Translations under genes and position numbers: made by a program
In this document: positions 16,598 through 26,343 of the stretch, piece by piece
How the letters are laid out: every line of letters begins with the position of its first letter
Numbering within the stretch: position 1 is the first letter of the stretch
Notes under the pieces: generated by a model
Told to the model about the DNA's origin: nothing
The model's input: the letters and a program-made list of their open reading frames with translations, nothing else
Database searches by the model: none
From: Sellimonas catena
Lineage (GTDB): Bacteria > Bacillota > Clostridia > Lachnospirales > Lachnospiraceae
Length of the DNA: 64,000 bases
Reading direction: 5' to 3' (one strand)
Assembly (NCBI RefSeq): GCF_045063725.1
Contig: NZ_CP173695.1

Positions 16598-17863
16598 CTA
16601 TTTTGCTTCCAGAAGCATCTCTCTTAACAGAATGAGTCCTCTCGCCACAGCATATTCCCGGTTTTTCTGACGATTTCCCGTAAAGCAGCATCGTTCGACT
16701 TTTGTTTTTCCTTTCACAGTACAGCCGATGTAAACAAGCCCTACCGGCTTTTCCGGTGTTCCGCCGTCCGGACCTGCGATTCCGGTCACAGCAATGGATG
16801 CGTCTGCCCCGGAGACTTTGCATGCTCCCTCTGCCATGGCCCGTGCTGTCTCCTCGCTGACTGCTCCGTATTGCACCAGAATTTCATGCGGCACATGCAG
16901 AATCCGCTCTTTTGCTTCATTAGAATACGTCACATGCGCCTCGTTCAGCACGCTGGATGCTCCCGGCACATTGATCAGCCGTCCGGACAGAAGTCCTCCG
17001 GTACAGGACTCTGCTGTCGTCACTGTCATATGACGTTCCTCCAGCATATGAACCACGGCTTCTTCCAGTGTGACTTCTTCTTTTGTCGTATAAATATAAT
17101 CGCCGAACCGGTTTTTCAATTCTTGTACCATCGGCGCCATCAGCTGCTCTGCCGTCTTCTCGTCTTTGGCTTTTGCAGTGATCCGGAAGTGTACTTCCCC
17201 GGTCTTTGCATACGGCGCAAGAGTCGGATTGGTCTGAGCATCCATCAGATCTGCAACCATGGTCTCCGCCCGGCTTTCACCGATAGAGCAGACCTTTACC
17301 ATGCAGGAATAGATTCCTTCCGGCTGCAGCCCGGAAAGATAAGGTGCAATCTGAGTTTCAAACATCGGGATGCACTCATTCGGCGGCCCCGGAATCAGGA
17401 TTGCACGCTTGCCTTCATACTCGGTGCCTTCCTCTCCCGTCACAATCAGCCCAGGAGCCGTACCGTTCTGATTCTCAATCACGATGGCTCCCTCCGGAAC
17501 CAGCGCCTGCTTCCAGTTATTCCGGGTAATTTTCCCCTTTGAATGAAGCCGGTTAAAGAATTCCTGAATCCGCTCTTTTGTGCGGGCATCCTCATATAAT
17601 TCCTTTCCAAATACTTTTGCGGTCACTTCTTTTGTCAGGTCGTCTTTGGTCGGTCCAAGTCCTCCTGTCAGAATTACCACATCAGACCGTTCCAACGCCC
17701 GGCGGATCGTATCCTCCATGCGCGCCTCATTGTCCCCTACCACACTCTGGTGATATAAAGACAAACCTAGCAGAGCGCATTTCTCTGCTAGGTAAGCTGC
17801 ATTGGTATTTACGATATTGCCGAGCAGGATTTCTGTACCGACGGAAATCAGCTCTGCAACCAT
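16598..17863 (-). CDS. cinA: CinA: competence/damage-inducible protein, NMN amidohydrolase-type
   Basis: 421 residues with the two usual domains. The N-terminal MoaB/MogA-like domain opens VAELISVGTEILLGN and has TGGLGPTKDD. The C-terminal nicotinamide mononucleotide deamidase domain has TTAESCTGGLLSGRL (about residue 279), VTYSNEAK and VTGIAGPDGGTPEKPVGLVY. GGAGGTATGTAGG precedes the ATG. It is the last gene of the yicC-gmk-rpoZ-rimO-pgsA-cinA operon, one base after pgsA. The family functions in pyridine nucleotide salvage and is linked to recA and competence in some Firmicutes. Confidence 0.95.
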   Translation of the reverse strand: MVAELISVGTEILLGNIVNTNAAYLAEKCALLGLSLYHQSVVGDNEARMEDTIRRALERSDVVILTGGLGPTKDDLTKEVTAKVFGKELYEDARTKERIQEFFNRLHSKGKITRNNWKQALVPEGAIVIENQNGTAPGLIVTGEEGTEYEGKRAILIPGPPNECIPMFETQIAPYLSGLQPEGIYSCMVKVCSIGESRAETMVADLMDAQTNPTLAPYAKTGEVHFRITAKAKDEKTAEQLMAPMVQELKNRFGDYIYTTKEEVTLEEAVVHMLEERHMTVTTAESCTGGLLSGRLINVPGASSVLNEAHVTYSNEAKERILHVPHEILVQYGAVSEETARAMAEGACKVSGADASIAVTGIAGPDGGTPEKPVGLVYIGCTVKGKTKVERCCFTGNRQKNREYAVARGLILLREMLLEAK

Positions 17864-17864
17864 C

Positions 17865-18410
17865 CTACATACCTCCTTTTGTCAATACTTCTTTGTTCTT
17901 TACAATGTAATCGATCAGGGATACTACCGTCAGAATCAGCGCAAGATAGATCAACACTGTCTCAATGACGGAAGCAATATTCCCCGGAAGATCCAGAATC
18001 AGGAAAATAATCATAAACATCTGGGAAACGGTTTTGAATTTTCCCCAGTAGCTTGCGGCAATCACGATACCGCTGTCCGATGCTACCAGACGGAATCCGC
18101 TGATAATAAATTCACGGCTGATAATGACAATGACAATCCAGGCTGGAAGTTTATCCATCGGAATCAGACAGATCATTGCGGAGCTTACAAGCAGCTTGTC
18201 CGCCAGCGGATCCATAAATTTTCCGAAATTTGTTACCAGATTATACTTTCTTGCAATTTTTCCATCCAGCATATCTGTAAGACTTGCCACACAGAAAATC
18301 ACAAGTGCGATATAGTTGCTGTACGTTCCTCCCAGATCCGTCAGCATAAATACAACAAAAAACGGAATCATGATGACACGCAGTACAGTCAGTTTGTTTG
18401 GCAGATTCAT
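17865..18410 (-). CDS. pgsA: CDP-diacylglycerol-glycerol-3-phosphate 3-phosphatidyltransferase
   Basis: 181 residues, an integral membrane enzyme making phosphatidylglycerol phosphate. It opens MNLPNKLTVLRVIMIPFFV and has the CDP-alcohol phosphotransferase motif DGKIARKYNLVTNFGKFMDP-LADK, with the expected Asp and Gly positions. The start is immediately adjacent to the rimO stop, so translation is likely coupled. Confidence 0.95.
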   Translation of the reverse strand: MNLPNKLTVLRVIMIPFFVVFMLTDLGGTYSNYIALVIFCVASLTDMLDGKIARKYNLVTNFGKFMDPLADKLLVSSAMICLIPMDKLPAWIVIVIISREFIISGFRLVASDSGIVIAASYWGKFKTVSQMFMIIFLILDLPGNIASVIETVLIYLALILTVVSLIDYIVKNKEVLTKGGM

Positions 18411-19733
18411 TTACATCAACTCTCCTATCAAATCATATTCACATGCACCGGTCACTTTGACTTTCGCGAAATCTCCGGACATGAGTTCTGCATCGGTATT
18501 GACAAAGATCAGTCCGTCTACATTCGGCGCATCTTTATAAGTTCTGCCCACATAGGCATTTTCATCTGCTACTTTCCCTTCGATCATAACGAGAACTTCT
18601 TTTCCAATCATGTTTTCTGCCTGTTCAAAGGCAATTTCCTGCTGAAGTTCCATCAGTTCGGCTCTCCGGTCTTCCTTGATGCTTTCCTCAATCTGATCCG
18701 GCATGGATGCCGCAGGAGTGCCTTCTTCCGGCGAATAGGTGAATACTCCAAGACGGTCAAACTCCATCTCATCCACGAAGTCCATCAGCTCTTCATGCTG
18801 TTCCTGCGTCTCTCCCGGGAATCCGGTAATCAGTGTTGTACGAAGTGTGATGTCCGGGATCTCTTCTCTCAGTCTTGAGATGATGTGTACCAGTTCCTCT
18901 TTGGATGTACGTCTTCCCATTCTCTTTAAAATGCCATCGCTTGCATGCTGAATCGGAAGATCCAGATAATGACAGATCTTCGGCTCTTCTTTCATCGTCT
19001 GAATCAGCTCTTCGGTAATCTCCTCCGGATAGCAGTAAAGAATCCGGATCCAGCGGATCCCGCTGATCTGGCAGAGCTTATGGAGCAGCTCCGGAAGTTT
19101 CTTTTCCCCGTAAAGGTCTTTTCCGTAAAGTGTCGTCTCCTGAGCCACCAGGATCAGCTCTTTCACTCCGTCCGCAGCCAGCTGTTCCGCCTCTTTGATC
19201 AGATGATCCATCGGAACGCTTCGGAAATCTCCTCTGAGTTTCGGGATGATGCAGTACGTACAGTGTTTGTCACACCCTTCTGCGATTTTCAGGTAGGCAT
19301 AGTGGCCGCCGGTAGTCACGAGCCGGTGTGTTTCGATAATCGGCAGTATATTCAGCGGCTCCATCATCAGATAAGAGTGTCCTTTCAAAGCCTCATCCAC
19401 TGCGTCAAGGATGTGTCCGTAGGAAGCTGTCCCGAGGACCGCGTCCACTTCCGGGATCTCCTTTGTGATCTCCTCACGGTATCGTTCTGCCATACATCCC
19501 GTCACGATCAGAGCTTTCAGACTGCCGGATTTTTTGTACTCCGCCATCTGCAGAATCGTCTCAATACTTTCTTCCATGGCATCATGGATAAAGCAGCAGG
19601 TATTGACAATAATCACATCCGCCTTTTCCTCTTCATCGACGATCTGATATCCTCTGGAAGCCAGCATCCCCAGCATCGTTTCCGAGTCGGCAAGATTCTT
19701 GTCGCACCCAAGTGAGATAAATAAAATATTCAT
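18411..19733 (-). CDS. rimO: Ribosomal protein S12 methylthiotransferase
   Basis: 440 residues, a radical SAM enzyme that methylthiolates an Asp of ribosomal protein S12. The N-terminal UPF0004 domain carries three cluster cysteines (SLGCDKN, NTCCF, TGCMAER). The radical SAM CXXXCXXC is CDKHCTYC (about residue 153), followed by IPKLRGDFRS, diagnostic of RimO rather than MiaB. A C-terminal TRAM domain follows. AGGAGAGAATAC precedes the ATG, 63 bases after rpoZ. Confidence 0.95.
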   Translation of the reverse strand: MNILFISLGCDKNLADSETMLGMLASRGYQIVDEEEKADVIIVNTCCFIHDAMEESIETILQMAEYKKSGSLKALIVTGCMAERYREEITKEIPEVDAVLGTASYGHILDAVDEALKGHSYLMMEPLNILPIIETHRLVTTGGHYAYLKIAEGCDKHCTYCIIPKLRGDFRSVPMDHLIKEAEQLAADGVKELILVAQETTLYGKDLYGEKKLPELLHKLCQISGIRWIRILYCYPEEITEELIQTMKEEPKICHYLDLPIQHASDGILKRMGRRTSKEELVHIISRLREEIPDITLRTTLITGFPGETQEQHEELMDFVDEMEFDRLGVFTYSPEEGTPAASMPDQIEESIKEDRRAELMELQQEIAFEQAENMIGKEVLVMIEGKVADENAYVGRTYKDAPNVDGLIFVNTDAELMSGDFAKVKVTGACEYDLIGELM

Positions 19734-19796
19734 GTATTCTCTCCTAACAGTTCATAAGGCAGATACTTGTTTCAAAAGCACCTGCCTTTTTGTCTC

Positions 19797-20039
19797 TTAT
19801 TCTTCGGTTTCTTCTCCAAGAATTTTTAACTTTCCATTGTTCATCTCGTCGATAGCAATAGAAAGCGGTTTTTCTCCGTCTTTAACCGAAACAAGCGGGT
19901 CCGCATGATCGATCAGCTGCCTTGCTCTCTTTGCCGTAGCAAGAACGATAGAATAACGGCTGTTTACAATCTTTGTATCCCCCTCTTCTACGTCCTGATT
20001 CACCACTTTCATTAAGTCTGTGTAAGATGGATGCAGCAT
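19797..20039 (-). CDS. rpoZ: RNA polymerase omega subunit
   Basis: 80 residues. LHPSYTDLM, the SRYSIVLATAKRARQLID core helix and KPLSIAIDEMNNGKL match bacterial RpoZ, a structural subunit assisting beta' assembly. It sits 26 bases downstream of gmk, the usual order in Firmicutes. AGGAGAATGAGGCT precedes the ATG. Confidence 0.93.
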   Translation of the reverse strand: MLHPSYTDLMKVVNQDVEEGDTKIVNSRYSIVLATAKRARQLIDHADPLVSVKDGEKPLSIAIDEMNNGKLKILGEETEE

Positions 20040-20065
20040 AGCCTCATTCTCCTTTCTATTCTTCT

Positions 20066-20683
20066 TTACAATTCTTCAAGTTCTTCTCTTATTTTAGCGA
20101 TAAACTCCGCGTTTCTCATGACTTTCTTCTTCTCATTCTGAATCACTGCGTGAAGCTCATCCACACAGGTCTCCAGATCATCATTGATGATCAGACAGTC
20201 GTAACAGTCAATGCCTCTGGCCTCTTCTTTGGCGCGGGCAAGCCGCTCTTCGATGACTTCCATCGTCTCGGTTCCCCGTCCGATCAGACGTCTGCGAAGC
20301 TCCTCAGCGCTTGGCGGGGTGACAAAAACAAGAAGCGTATCCGGAAACTTTTCTTTTACCTTCAATGCCCCCTGTATTTCGATCTCAAGGATCACATCCT
20401 TGCCCTTCTCAAGCTGCTCCTCCACATAGGAGCGTGGTGTCCCATAATAATGGTTAACATATCTAGCATACTCTATTAATTCGTCTTGTGCAATCATTTT
20501 TTCAAATTCTTCGGTTTCTTTGAAAAAATATTCTCTTCCGTCCACTTCTCCCTCTCTCGGTTTTCTCGTGGTGGCTGAAATGGACAGAGCATAGTCCTCA
20601 TATTTCTCCATCAGACGCTTCATGGCCGTCCCTTTTCCTGCTCCGGAAAATCCCGAAAGCACGGTCAGTATCCCTTTTTGCAT
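20066..20683 (-). CDS. gmk: Guanylate kinase
   Basis: 205 residues. ATP-dependent phosphorylation of GMP to GDP. P-loop SGFSGAGKGT at residues 8-17, SATTRKPREGEVDGREYFF (GMP binding), YGTPRSYVEEQLEKGKDVILEIE and the lid RLIGRGTETME are all present. It lies 29 bases after yicC. In Bacillus subtilis remA is found between these two genes; here there is no room for it. Confidence 0.96.
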   Translation of the reverse strand: MQKGILTVLSGFSGAGKGTAMKRLMEKYEDYALSISATTRKPREGEVDGREYFFKETEEFEKMIAQDELIEYARYVNHYYGTPRSYVEEQLEKGKDVILEIEIQGALKVKEKFPDTLLVFVTPPSAEELRRRLIGRGTETMEVIEERLARAKEEARGIDCYDCLIINDDLETCVDELHAVIQNEKKKVMRNAEFIAKIREELEEL

Positions 20684-20712
20684 GTTTGTTTCTTCCCTTT
20701 CCTATCTAACTG

Positions 20713-21591
20713 CTATTCGATGTTCTGAATCTGTTCCCGGACTTTCTCGATCTCTGTTTTCAGATCGATTCCATAATTGGAAACGGTCAGGTCATTGGCC
20801 TTTGACAGAATCGTATTGGCCTCCCGGTTCATCTCCTGAGCGATAAAGTCCAGTTTACGTCCGATGCCCTCTCCTGCCTGGAGGGTGGATTTCATATGAT
20901 CGATATGACTTTTCAGACGGACAATTTCTTCATCCGTACAGATCTTGTCTGCAAACAGCACAACCTCCGCGGCGATACGGCTCTCATCGATCTGCGTATC
21001 TGCCAGAAGTTCTTTTACCTTCTCTTCCAGCTTTTCCCGATACTCCGAAAGAATCTGCGGGGAGCGCTCCTCAATCTTCTCTACAACAGCCTTCATATCG
21101 TCAAGCTTGCCGATGAGATCTTCTCTTAATTTCTCTCCTTCGGTCTCTCTTGCCGATACAAACTGGACACATGCTCCATCCAGTGCCTCTCTCAGGCCAT
21201 TCCACATTTCCTCTTCATCCACATCCTGCTCTTCCATTGTGAAGACTTCCGGGTATCTGGAAAGAGCGGAAATGCGGACATCATTTTCCAGTCCGAACTT
21301 CTCCTCCATCTGTCTGAAATAGTCCAGATACTCAGAGGCAAGCGCCTCATTATATTTCAGAGACATCTGTCCTTCTGAGAGGTCTTCGTAAGTTACAAAG
21401 ATATCCACTTTCCCTCTCTGAATATACTTTTTCAAATAGCTCCGGATTGCGGTTTCAAAAAAATAGAGCTTTTTCGGCATACGGATATTGACATCCAGGT
21501 AGCGGTGGTTTACACCCTTCATCTCGACTGTAAATTTCTTTTCTCCGCTTTGAATCTCGCACCGGCCAAAGCCCGTCATACTTCTTATCAT
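20713..21591 (-). CDS. yicC: YicC/YloC-family endoribonuclease
   Basis: 292 residues from the ATG at 21591. The protein then starts MIRSMTGFGRCE, the family hallmark, and GAGGAAATGATC lies upstream; earlier in-frame ATGs lack spacing. NHRYLDVNIRMPKKL and the C-terminal DKICTDEEIVRLKSHIDHM with GRKLDFIAQEMNREANTILSKA match the family, whose members cleave RNA. It is the first gene of the six-gene housekeeping operon, behind a near-consensus promoter. Confidence 0.93.
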   Translation of the reverse strand: MIRSMTGFGRCEIQSGEKKFTVEMKGVNHRYLDVNIRMPKKLYFFETAIRSYLKKYIQRGKVDIFVTYEDLSEGQMSLKYNEALASEYLDYFRQMEEKFGLENDVRISALSRYPEVFTMEEQDVDEEEMWNGLREALDGACVQFVSARETEGEKLREDLIGKLDDMKAVVEKIEERSPQILSEYREKLEEKVKELLADTQIDESRIAAEVVLFADKICTDEEIVRLKSHIDHMKSTLQAGEGIGRKLDFIAQEMNREANTILSKANDLTVSNYGIDLKTEIEKVREQIQNIE

Positions 21592-21628
21592 GATCATTTC
21601 CTCTATAAAGTTTATTTTGCTGTTTTTC

Positions 21629-21657
21629 ATTATAATTCATTTGATTTTTATCGTCAA
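21629..21657 (-). promoter_or_regulatory. Promoter of the yicC-gmk-rpoZ-rimO-pgsA-cinA operon
   Basis: TTGACG (21652-21657), 17-base spacer, TATAAT (21629-21634) on the minus strand, about 37 bases before the yicC start. Near-consensus sigma-A promoter. Confidence 0.7.
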
Positions 21658-21679
21658 CCATGTTCAACTATGTTATACT
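21651..21679 (+). promoter_or_regulatory. Candidate promoter of rqcH
   Basis: TATACT (21674-21679) with TCGTCA 17 bases upstream. It overlaps the -35 of the divergent yicC promoter, so the two may compete. Confidence 0.45.
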
Positions 21680-21712
21680 GTAAAACAGACTAAAAGCAAA
21701 GGAGAATGACCT

Positions 21713-23455
21713 ATGGCATTAGATGGAATTACCATTGCAAATATAGTAAAAGAAATGCGGGATGCCCTCCTTGGCGGACGGATCGCAAAGATCGCCCAGC
21801 CGGAGGCTGACGAGCTTCTTCTTACTGTCAAGGCACCTTCCGGACAGCGCCGTCTCTATATCTCAGCGAGCGCTTCCCTGCCTCTTGTGTATCTGACAGA
21901 CGAGAACAAACCAAGCCCGTTTACAGCCCCGAATTTCTGTATGCTTCTCAGAAAACATATTGCAAACGGACGAATCGTGTCCATCACACAGCCGTCTCTT
22001 GAGCGGATTATCGTGCTTGGAATCGAGCATCTGGATGAGCTTGGAGATCTCTGCCGTAAGAAACTTGTCATTGAGATCATGGGCAAACACAGCAACGTCA
22101 TTTTCTGTGATGAGGATGACCGGATCATCGACAGTATCAAGCACGTGCCTGCCCAGATGAGTTCCGTGCGGGAGGTTCTTCCGGGACGGACTTACTTTAT
22201 ACCGGATACGATGCACAAAGCAGACCCGCTGACCATATCGGAATCCGATTTTGCAGCGCTTCTCAGACAGAAGCCGTCCGCGCTTTCCAAGGCTCTCTAC
22301 ACAAGCCTTACCGGAATCAGTCCTGTCGTGGCTGAAGAAATCTGCTTTCTCGCCGGACTGGATTCTGCTCTTCCGCCGTCAGAGCTTTCCGATGATCTGA
22401 TGACGCATCTGTACCGGCAGTTTTCTCTGTTTCTGGATCAGATCAGGGAAGAGGATTTTCATCCGGCCATCTACTACCGGAACAATGAGCCTCAGGAGTT
22501 TGCATCTGTCCCCCTGACCCATCTGGAGGGATGTGCATATCAGGAGTTTGAAACCATTTCGCAGGTTCTTTCTTCCTACTACGCAGTCAAGAACAGGATC
22601 ACCCGGATCCGTCAGAAATCAGCCGATCTACGGCACATCGTGCAGACTGCCCTGGAACGAAACCGGAAAAAATATGACCTGCAGGCCCGCCAGCTGAAAG
22701 ATACGGACAAACGGGAAACCTACAAAGTCTATGGAGAACTTTTACAGACTTACGGCTATCAGGCGGAACCGGAGGCTAAAGAGATAGAGGCGCTGAACTA
22801 CTACACGAATGAAATGATCCGGATTCCACTGGATCCAACAAAGACGCCTCTGGAAAATGCAAAACGCTATTTTGAAAAATATAATAAGATGAAGCGGACT
22901 TATGAAGCGCTCTCTCATCTGATCGTAGAGACCCGGGACGAAATCTCCTATCTGGAATCTGTCAGCAACGCGCTGGACATTGCCCGGACTGAAGACGATC
23001 TGGCGCAGGTCAAAGAAGAGCTGACACAGAGCGGTTATGTCCGCCGGAAATTCACAAAGAAAAAAGAGAAATTCAAAAGTATGCCGCTCCACTATATTTC
23101 CAGCGACGGCTATGATATGTATGTAGGAAAAAATAATTTCCAGAACGAAGAGCTGACTTTCTCTTTCGCATCGGGAAATGACTGGTGGTTCCACGCAAAA
23201 AAAGTGCCGGGCTCCCATGTCATTGTCAAATCCCAGGGAGAAGACATGCCGGACCGCGTCTTTGAGGAGGCCGGAAAACTTGCCGCTTTCTATTCCAAAA
23301 ATAATGGAAGCGAAAAGGTCGAAGTCGATTACGTGGAGAAAAAACATGTAAAAAAGGTAAAAGGCCAGAAGCCGGGATTCGTTATCTATCATACCAATTA
23401 TTCACTGATTGCGGATACTGACATCAGTATGTTAAAAGAAGTATCCGAATCCTGA
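21713..23455 (+). CDS. rqcH: RqcH (NFACT family) ribosome quality-control protein
   Basis: 580 residues, the bacterial Rqc2/NEMF homologue that adds C-terminal Ala tails to stalled nascent chains on 50S subunits. The NFACT-N domain begins MALDGITIANIVKEMRDALLGGRI and has FTAPNFCMLLRKHI; a long helical coiled-coil region (about residues 290-440) and the NFACT-R domain with YDMYVGKNNFQNEELTF, DWWFHAKKVPGSHVIVKS and VEVDYVEKKHVKK follow. Older annotations call it fibronectin-binding FbpA. AAAGGAGAATGACCT precedes the ATG. Monocistronic, divergent from the yicC operon. Confidence 0.94.
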   Translation: MALDGITIANIVKEMRDALLGGRIAKIAQPEADELLLTVKAPSGQRRLYISASASLPLVYLTDENKPSPFTAPNFCMLLRKHIANGRIVSITQPSLERIIVLGIEHLDELGDLCRKKLVIEIMGKHSNVIFCDEDDRIIDSIKHVPAQMSSVREVLPGRTYFIPDTMHKADPLTISESDFAALLRQKPSALSKALYTSLTGISPVVAEEICFLAGLDSALPPSELSDDLMTHLYRQFSLFLDQIREEDFHPAIYYRNNEPQEFASVPLTHLEGCAYQEFETISQVLSSYYAVKNRITRIRQKSADLRHIVQTALERNRKKYDLQARQLKDTDKRETYKVYGELLQTYGYQAEPEAKEIEALNYYTNEMIRIPLDPTKTPLENAKRYFEKYNKMKRTYEALSHLIVETRDEISYLESVSNALDIARTEDDLAQVKEELTQSGYVRRKFTKKKEKFKSMPLHYISSDGYDMYVGKNNFQNEELTFSFASGNDWWFHAKKVPGSHVIVKSQGEDMPDRVFEEAGKLAAFYSKNNGSEKVEVDYVEKKHVKKVKGQKPGFVIYHTNYSLIADTDISMLKEVSES

Positions 23456-23472
23456 TCATAAGAGCCAGAAAA

Positions 23473-23515
23473 GGGATCGTCGGGTAAAATCCCGTCGATC
23501 CCTTTATTCATTCTT
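23473..23515 (+). terminator. Terminator of rqcH
   Basis: 12-bp stem with one mismatch (23473-23484 with 23491-23502), loop TAAAAT, then TTTATTCATTCTTTT. Confidence 0.8.
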
Positions 23516-23592
23516 TTATTCTTTTCCATTATCTGATGCTTTCACGTCAAAGCGTGACGCAATCCTATACATCTCTTTTTCTCCGTCTGTTT

Positions 23593-25083
23593 CTACAGAG
23601 TCTGGATAAAGCGCATGAACGCTTCTCTTCCCTCTTCGGTGCATTTATAGACACCTGCGTCTTCCAGTACATGAACAAACACCTTACCAATCTCCTGCTG
23701 CAGGATCTCTTCGATGTTGTCCGCATTGATTTCTTCGTATTCTGGAAGGAATTTCTCTACCCAGTCCGCATGTTTTTCGATCTTTTCATTGCTGCGGATG
23801 TCTTTTCCTTCCAGAATGTATTCTTTCAGAAATTCGATCTCGTCTTTCAGGCGGGCCGGCAGAACTGCAAGTCCCATTACCTCGATCAGACCAATGTTTT
23901 CTTTCTTGATATGGTGGTACTGTGCGTGCGGATGGTAAACGCCGAGCGGGTGCTCCTCTGTCGTAATATTATTCCGAAGCGTCAGATCCAGTTCGTACAT
24001 ACCGTCTTTCATTCTTGCAATCGGAGTGATGGTATTATGCGGCTCTCCATCTGTCTCGGCAAAGATAAATGCCGCTTCATCTGTATATCCTCTCCATGCT
24101 TTCAGTACATGATCCGCAAGGTCGATCAGTCTCTTTTCATCCTGATGACGAATTCTAAGTACGGAAAGCGGCCACTTCACGATTCCGGCCTCTACATCTT
24201 CATAACCCGGGATTGTCACTTTCATTTCAATCGGTGCTTTTGCCATGGCAAACGTATAATGGCCTCCCTGGAAATGGTCGTGGCTTAAAATGGAACCGCC
24301 TACGATCGGAAGATCCGCATTGGATCCAAGGAAGTAATGCGGGAACTGCTTTACAAAGTCAAACAGCTTGGTAAATGCAGCACGGTCGATCTTCATCGGC
24401 GTATGCTCCCCGTTGAACACGATGCAGTGCTCATTATAGTAAACATACGGTGAATACTGGAATCCCCATTTGGATTCATTGATGGTAATCGGAATGATCC
24501 GGTGGTTTTCTCTTGCAGGGTGATCCAGTCTTCCCGCATATCCTTCGTTCTCCATACAGAGCTGGCATTTCGGATATGCATTGTTCTTCGCATTTTTCGC
24601 TGCCGCAATGGCTTTCGGATCCTTCTCCGGTTTGGAAAGATTGATCGTAATGTCAATCGTACCATACGGACTTTCTACCGTCCATTTTTTATCTTTCTTT
24701 ACACGATAACGGCGAATATAATCGCTGTCCTGGCTCAGTTTGTAGAAATATTCTGTGGCTGCTTCCGGAGATTTTTCGTATGCATCCCAGAATTCTTTCT
24801 GTACCTGTGCCGGACGCGGTACCAGACAGTTCATCATCTTTGTATCAAAAAGATCCCGGTATCCGATACTGTCTTCGATCAGTCCTCTGTTTACCGCTTC
24901 ATCAAGAAGCTCTTTTAATACACTTTCCAGATCAATGTTCTCTGCCTTTTCTTCCGGTTCCTCATAGCTGTCCTCATGGAACAGATCCAGAAGGAGGTTT
25001 GTCGCATAGATTTTTTCACATTCCGGAAGAAGTCCGGTTTCGATTCCATACTGCACCAGCCTGCTGATACTTTCGTTTAACAT
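23593..25083 (-). CDS. galT: UDP-glucose-hexose-1-phosphate uridylyltransferase, class II
   Basis: 496 residues, the long Firmicutes-type GalT, which exchanges UMP between UDP-glucose and galactose 1-phosphate in the Leloir pathway. Motifs seen: CQLCMENEGYAGRLDHPAREN, HEHCIVFNGEHTPM-type substrate segment (NEHCIVFNGEHTPM), GGSILSHDHFQGGHY and the HPHAQYHHIKKENIGLIEVMG block. It follows galK by 18 bases in an operon. AAGGAAGGAAAATACG precedes the ATG. No galE, mutarotase or galactose transporter is in the window. Confidence 0.94.
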   Translation of the reverse strand: MLNESISRLVQYGIETGLLPECEKIYATNLLLDLFHEDSYEEPEEKAENIDLESVLKELLDEAVNRGLIEDSIGYRDLFDTKMMNCLVPRPAQVQKEFWDAYEKSPEAATEYFYKLSQDSDYIRRYRVKKDKKWTVESPYGTIDITINLSKPEKDPKAIAAAKNAKNNAYPKCQLCMENEGYAGRLDHPARENHRIIPITINESKWGFQYSPYVYYNEHCIVFNGEHTPMKIDRAAFTKLFDFVKQFPHYFLGSNADLPIVGGSILSHDHFQGGHYTFAMAKAPIEMKVTIPGYEDVEAGIVKWPLSVLRIRHQDEKRLIDLADHVLKAWRGYTDEAAFIFAETDGEPHNTITPIARMKDGMYELDLTLRNNITTEEHPLGVYHPHAQYHHIKKENIGLIEVMGLAVLPARLKDEIEFLKEYILEGKDIRSNEKIEKHADWVEKFLPEYEEINADNIEEILQQEIGKVFVHVLEDAGVYKCTEEGREAFMRFIQTL

Positions 25084-25101
25084 CGTATTTTCCTTCTTTC
25101 C

Positions 25102-26265
25102 TTATAATACTCTTGCACCGTCACCGATCTCTACTACATAGAACTCTGCTTCACGGCCTGTCTTTTCTTTGTATCCTGCTCCGACCTGATCGATAAAGGT
25201 ATCCACTGCATCATTTTTTACAATGCTGACTGTACATCCGCCGAATCCGCCTCCTGTGATTCTGGATCCGATCACTCCGTCAATCTTCCATGCCAGATCT
25301 ACCAGAACATCGATTTCTTCGCAGGATACTTCATAGTCATCGCGAAGAGAAATATGAGACTGATTCATCAGACGTCCGAACTCTGCAATATCATTTTCTT
25401 TCAGTGCTTTTACCGCACGGATTGTTCTCTGGTTTTCATAAACCGCATGTTTTGCACGTTTTTTGCAGATTTCATCTTTGATGGCATCCTTGTGTGCCTC
25501 GAATTCTTCTTCTGTCAGATCTCCGAGTGTCTTGATATCTACGACTTTCTGGAGATCATGAAGCGCTTCTTCACTCTCCCGTCTTCTGTCATTGTAAGCG
25601 GAATCTACAAGGCTGTGTTTTACTTTACTGTTTGTGATGACAATCTTTGCATCATCCAGTTTTACGGAAGCATATTCATACTGAAGTGTATTCGTATCGA
25701 GGAATACTGCACAGTCCTTTTTGCCCATTGCTACAGCGAACTGATCCATGATACCGCAGTTGCAGCCATTGTAATTGTTCTCGGAATACTGGCCGATCAG
25801 CGCGATGTCCTGCATTGAGATTTCAATGTTAAACAGTTCTTTCAGCATAACTCCGATCAGTACTTCCAGTGATGCGGAGGAAGAAAGTCCGGATCCATTC
25901 GGGATTGTTCCGTAAATCAGGACATCCATTCCCTGCGGAATTGAGTAGCCTTTCTTTTCAAATGCCCAGATTACACCCTTCGGGTAATTGGTCCACTGTG
26001 CTGCCTGTGACGGCACCAGATCATCGAGGCTTGTCTCAATCACGCCTAATTTTTCAAAGTTTGCAGAATAAAAGCGAAGCTTTCTGTCTTCTCTTTTTCT
26101 TGCAATTCCATATGTACCAAGGGTCAGTGCGCATGGGAATACATGTCCGCCGTTATAGTCTGTGTGTTCTCCGATCAGATTGACTCTTCCCGGCGAAAAG
26201 AAGGTTTTGATTTCCCCTTCCCCTCCGTACAGTTTCTGAAATGTTTCCATCAGTTTCTTTTCCAT
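25102..26265 (-). CDS. galK: Galactokinase
   Basis: 387 residues, GHMP kinase that phosphorylates galactose. GRVNLIGEHTDYNGGHVFP (sugar binding) lies near residue 30, the ATP loop IPNGSGLSSSASLEV at about 120, and the C-terminal SRITGGGFGGCTVSIV motif is intact. First gene of the galK-galT operon, with a well-spaced promoter 45 bases upstream and a divergent AraC regulator. Confidence 0.95.
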   Translation of the reverse strand: MEKKLMETFQKLYGGEGEIKTFFSPGRVNLIGEHTDYNGGHVFPCALTLGTYGIARKREDRKLRFYSANFEKLGVIETSLDDLVPSQAAQWTNYPKGVIWAFEKKGYSIPQGMDVLIYGTIPNGSGLSSSASLEVLIGVMLKELFNIEISMQDIALIGQYSENNYNGCNCGIMDQFAVAMGKKDCAVFLDTNTLQYEYASVKLDDAKIVITNSKVKHSLVDSAYNDRRRESEEALHDLQKVVDIKTLGDLTEEEFEAHKDAIKDEICKKRAKHAVYENQRTIRAVKALKENDIAEFGRLMNQSHISLRDDYEVSCEEIDVLVDLAWKIDGVIGSRITGGGFGGCTVSIVKNDAVDTFIDQVGAGYKEKTGREAEFYVVEIGDGARVL

Positions 26266-26309
26266 ACTTCATACCTGCTTTCTTTTCCTGATTTATTCTC
26301 TGTAATAAA

Positions 26310-26338
26310 ATTATAATGCGTTTATGAGATCAGTACAA
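26310..26338 (-). promoter_or_regulatory. Promoter of galK-galT
   Basis: TTGTAC (26333-26338), 17-base spacer, TATAAT (26310-26315) on the minus strand. Confidence 0.6.
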
Positions 26339-26343
26339 CAAAT

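Noticed and set aside
17802..18878. 358-codon plus-strand open frame across cinA/pgsA/rimO
   Set aside because: It spans three recognised minus-strand genes and has a His/Phe/Cys-rich antisense composition.
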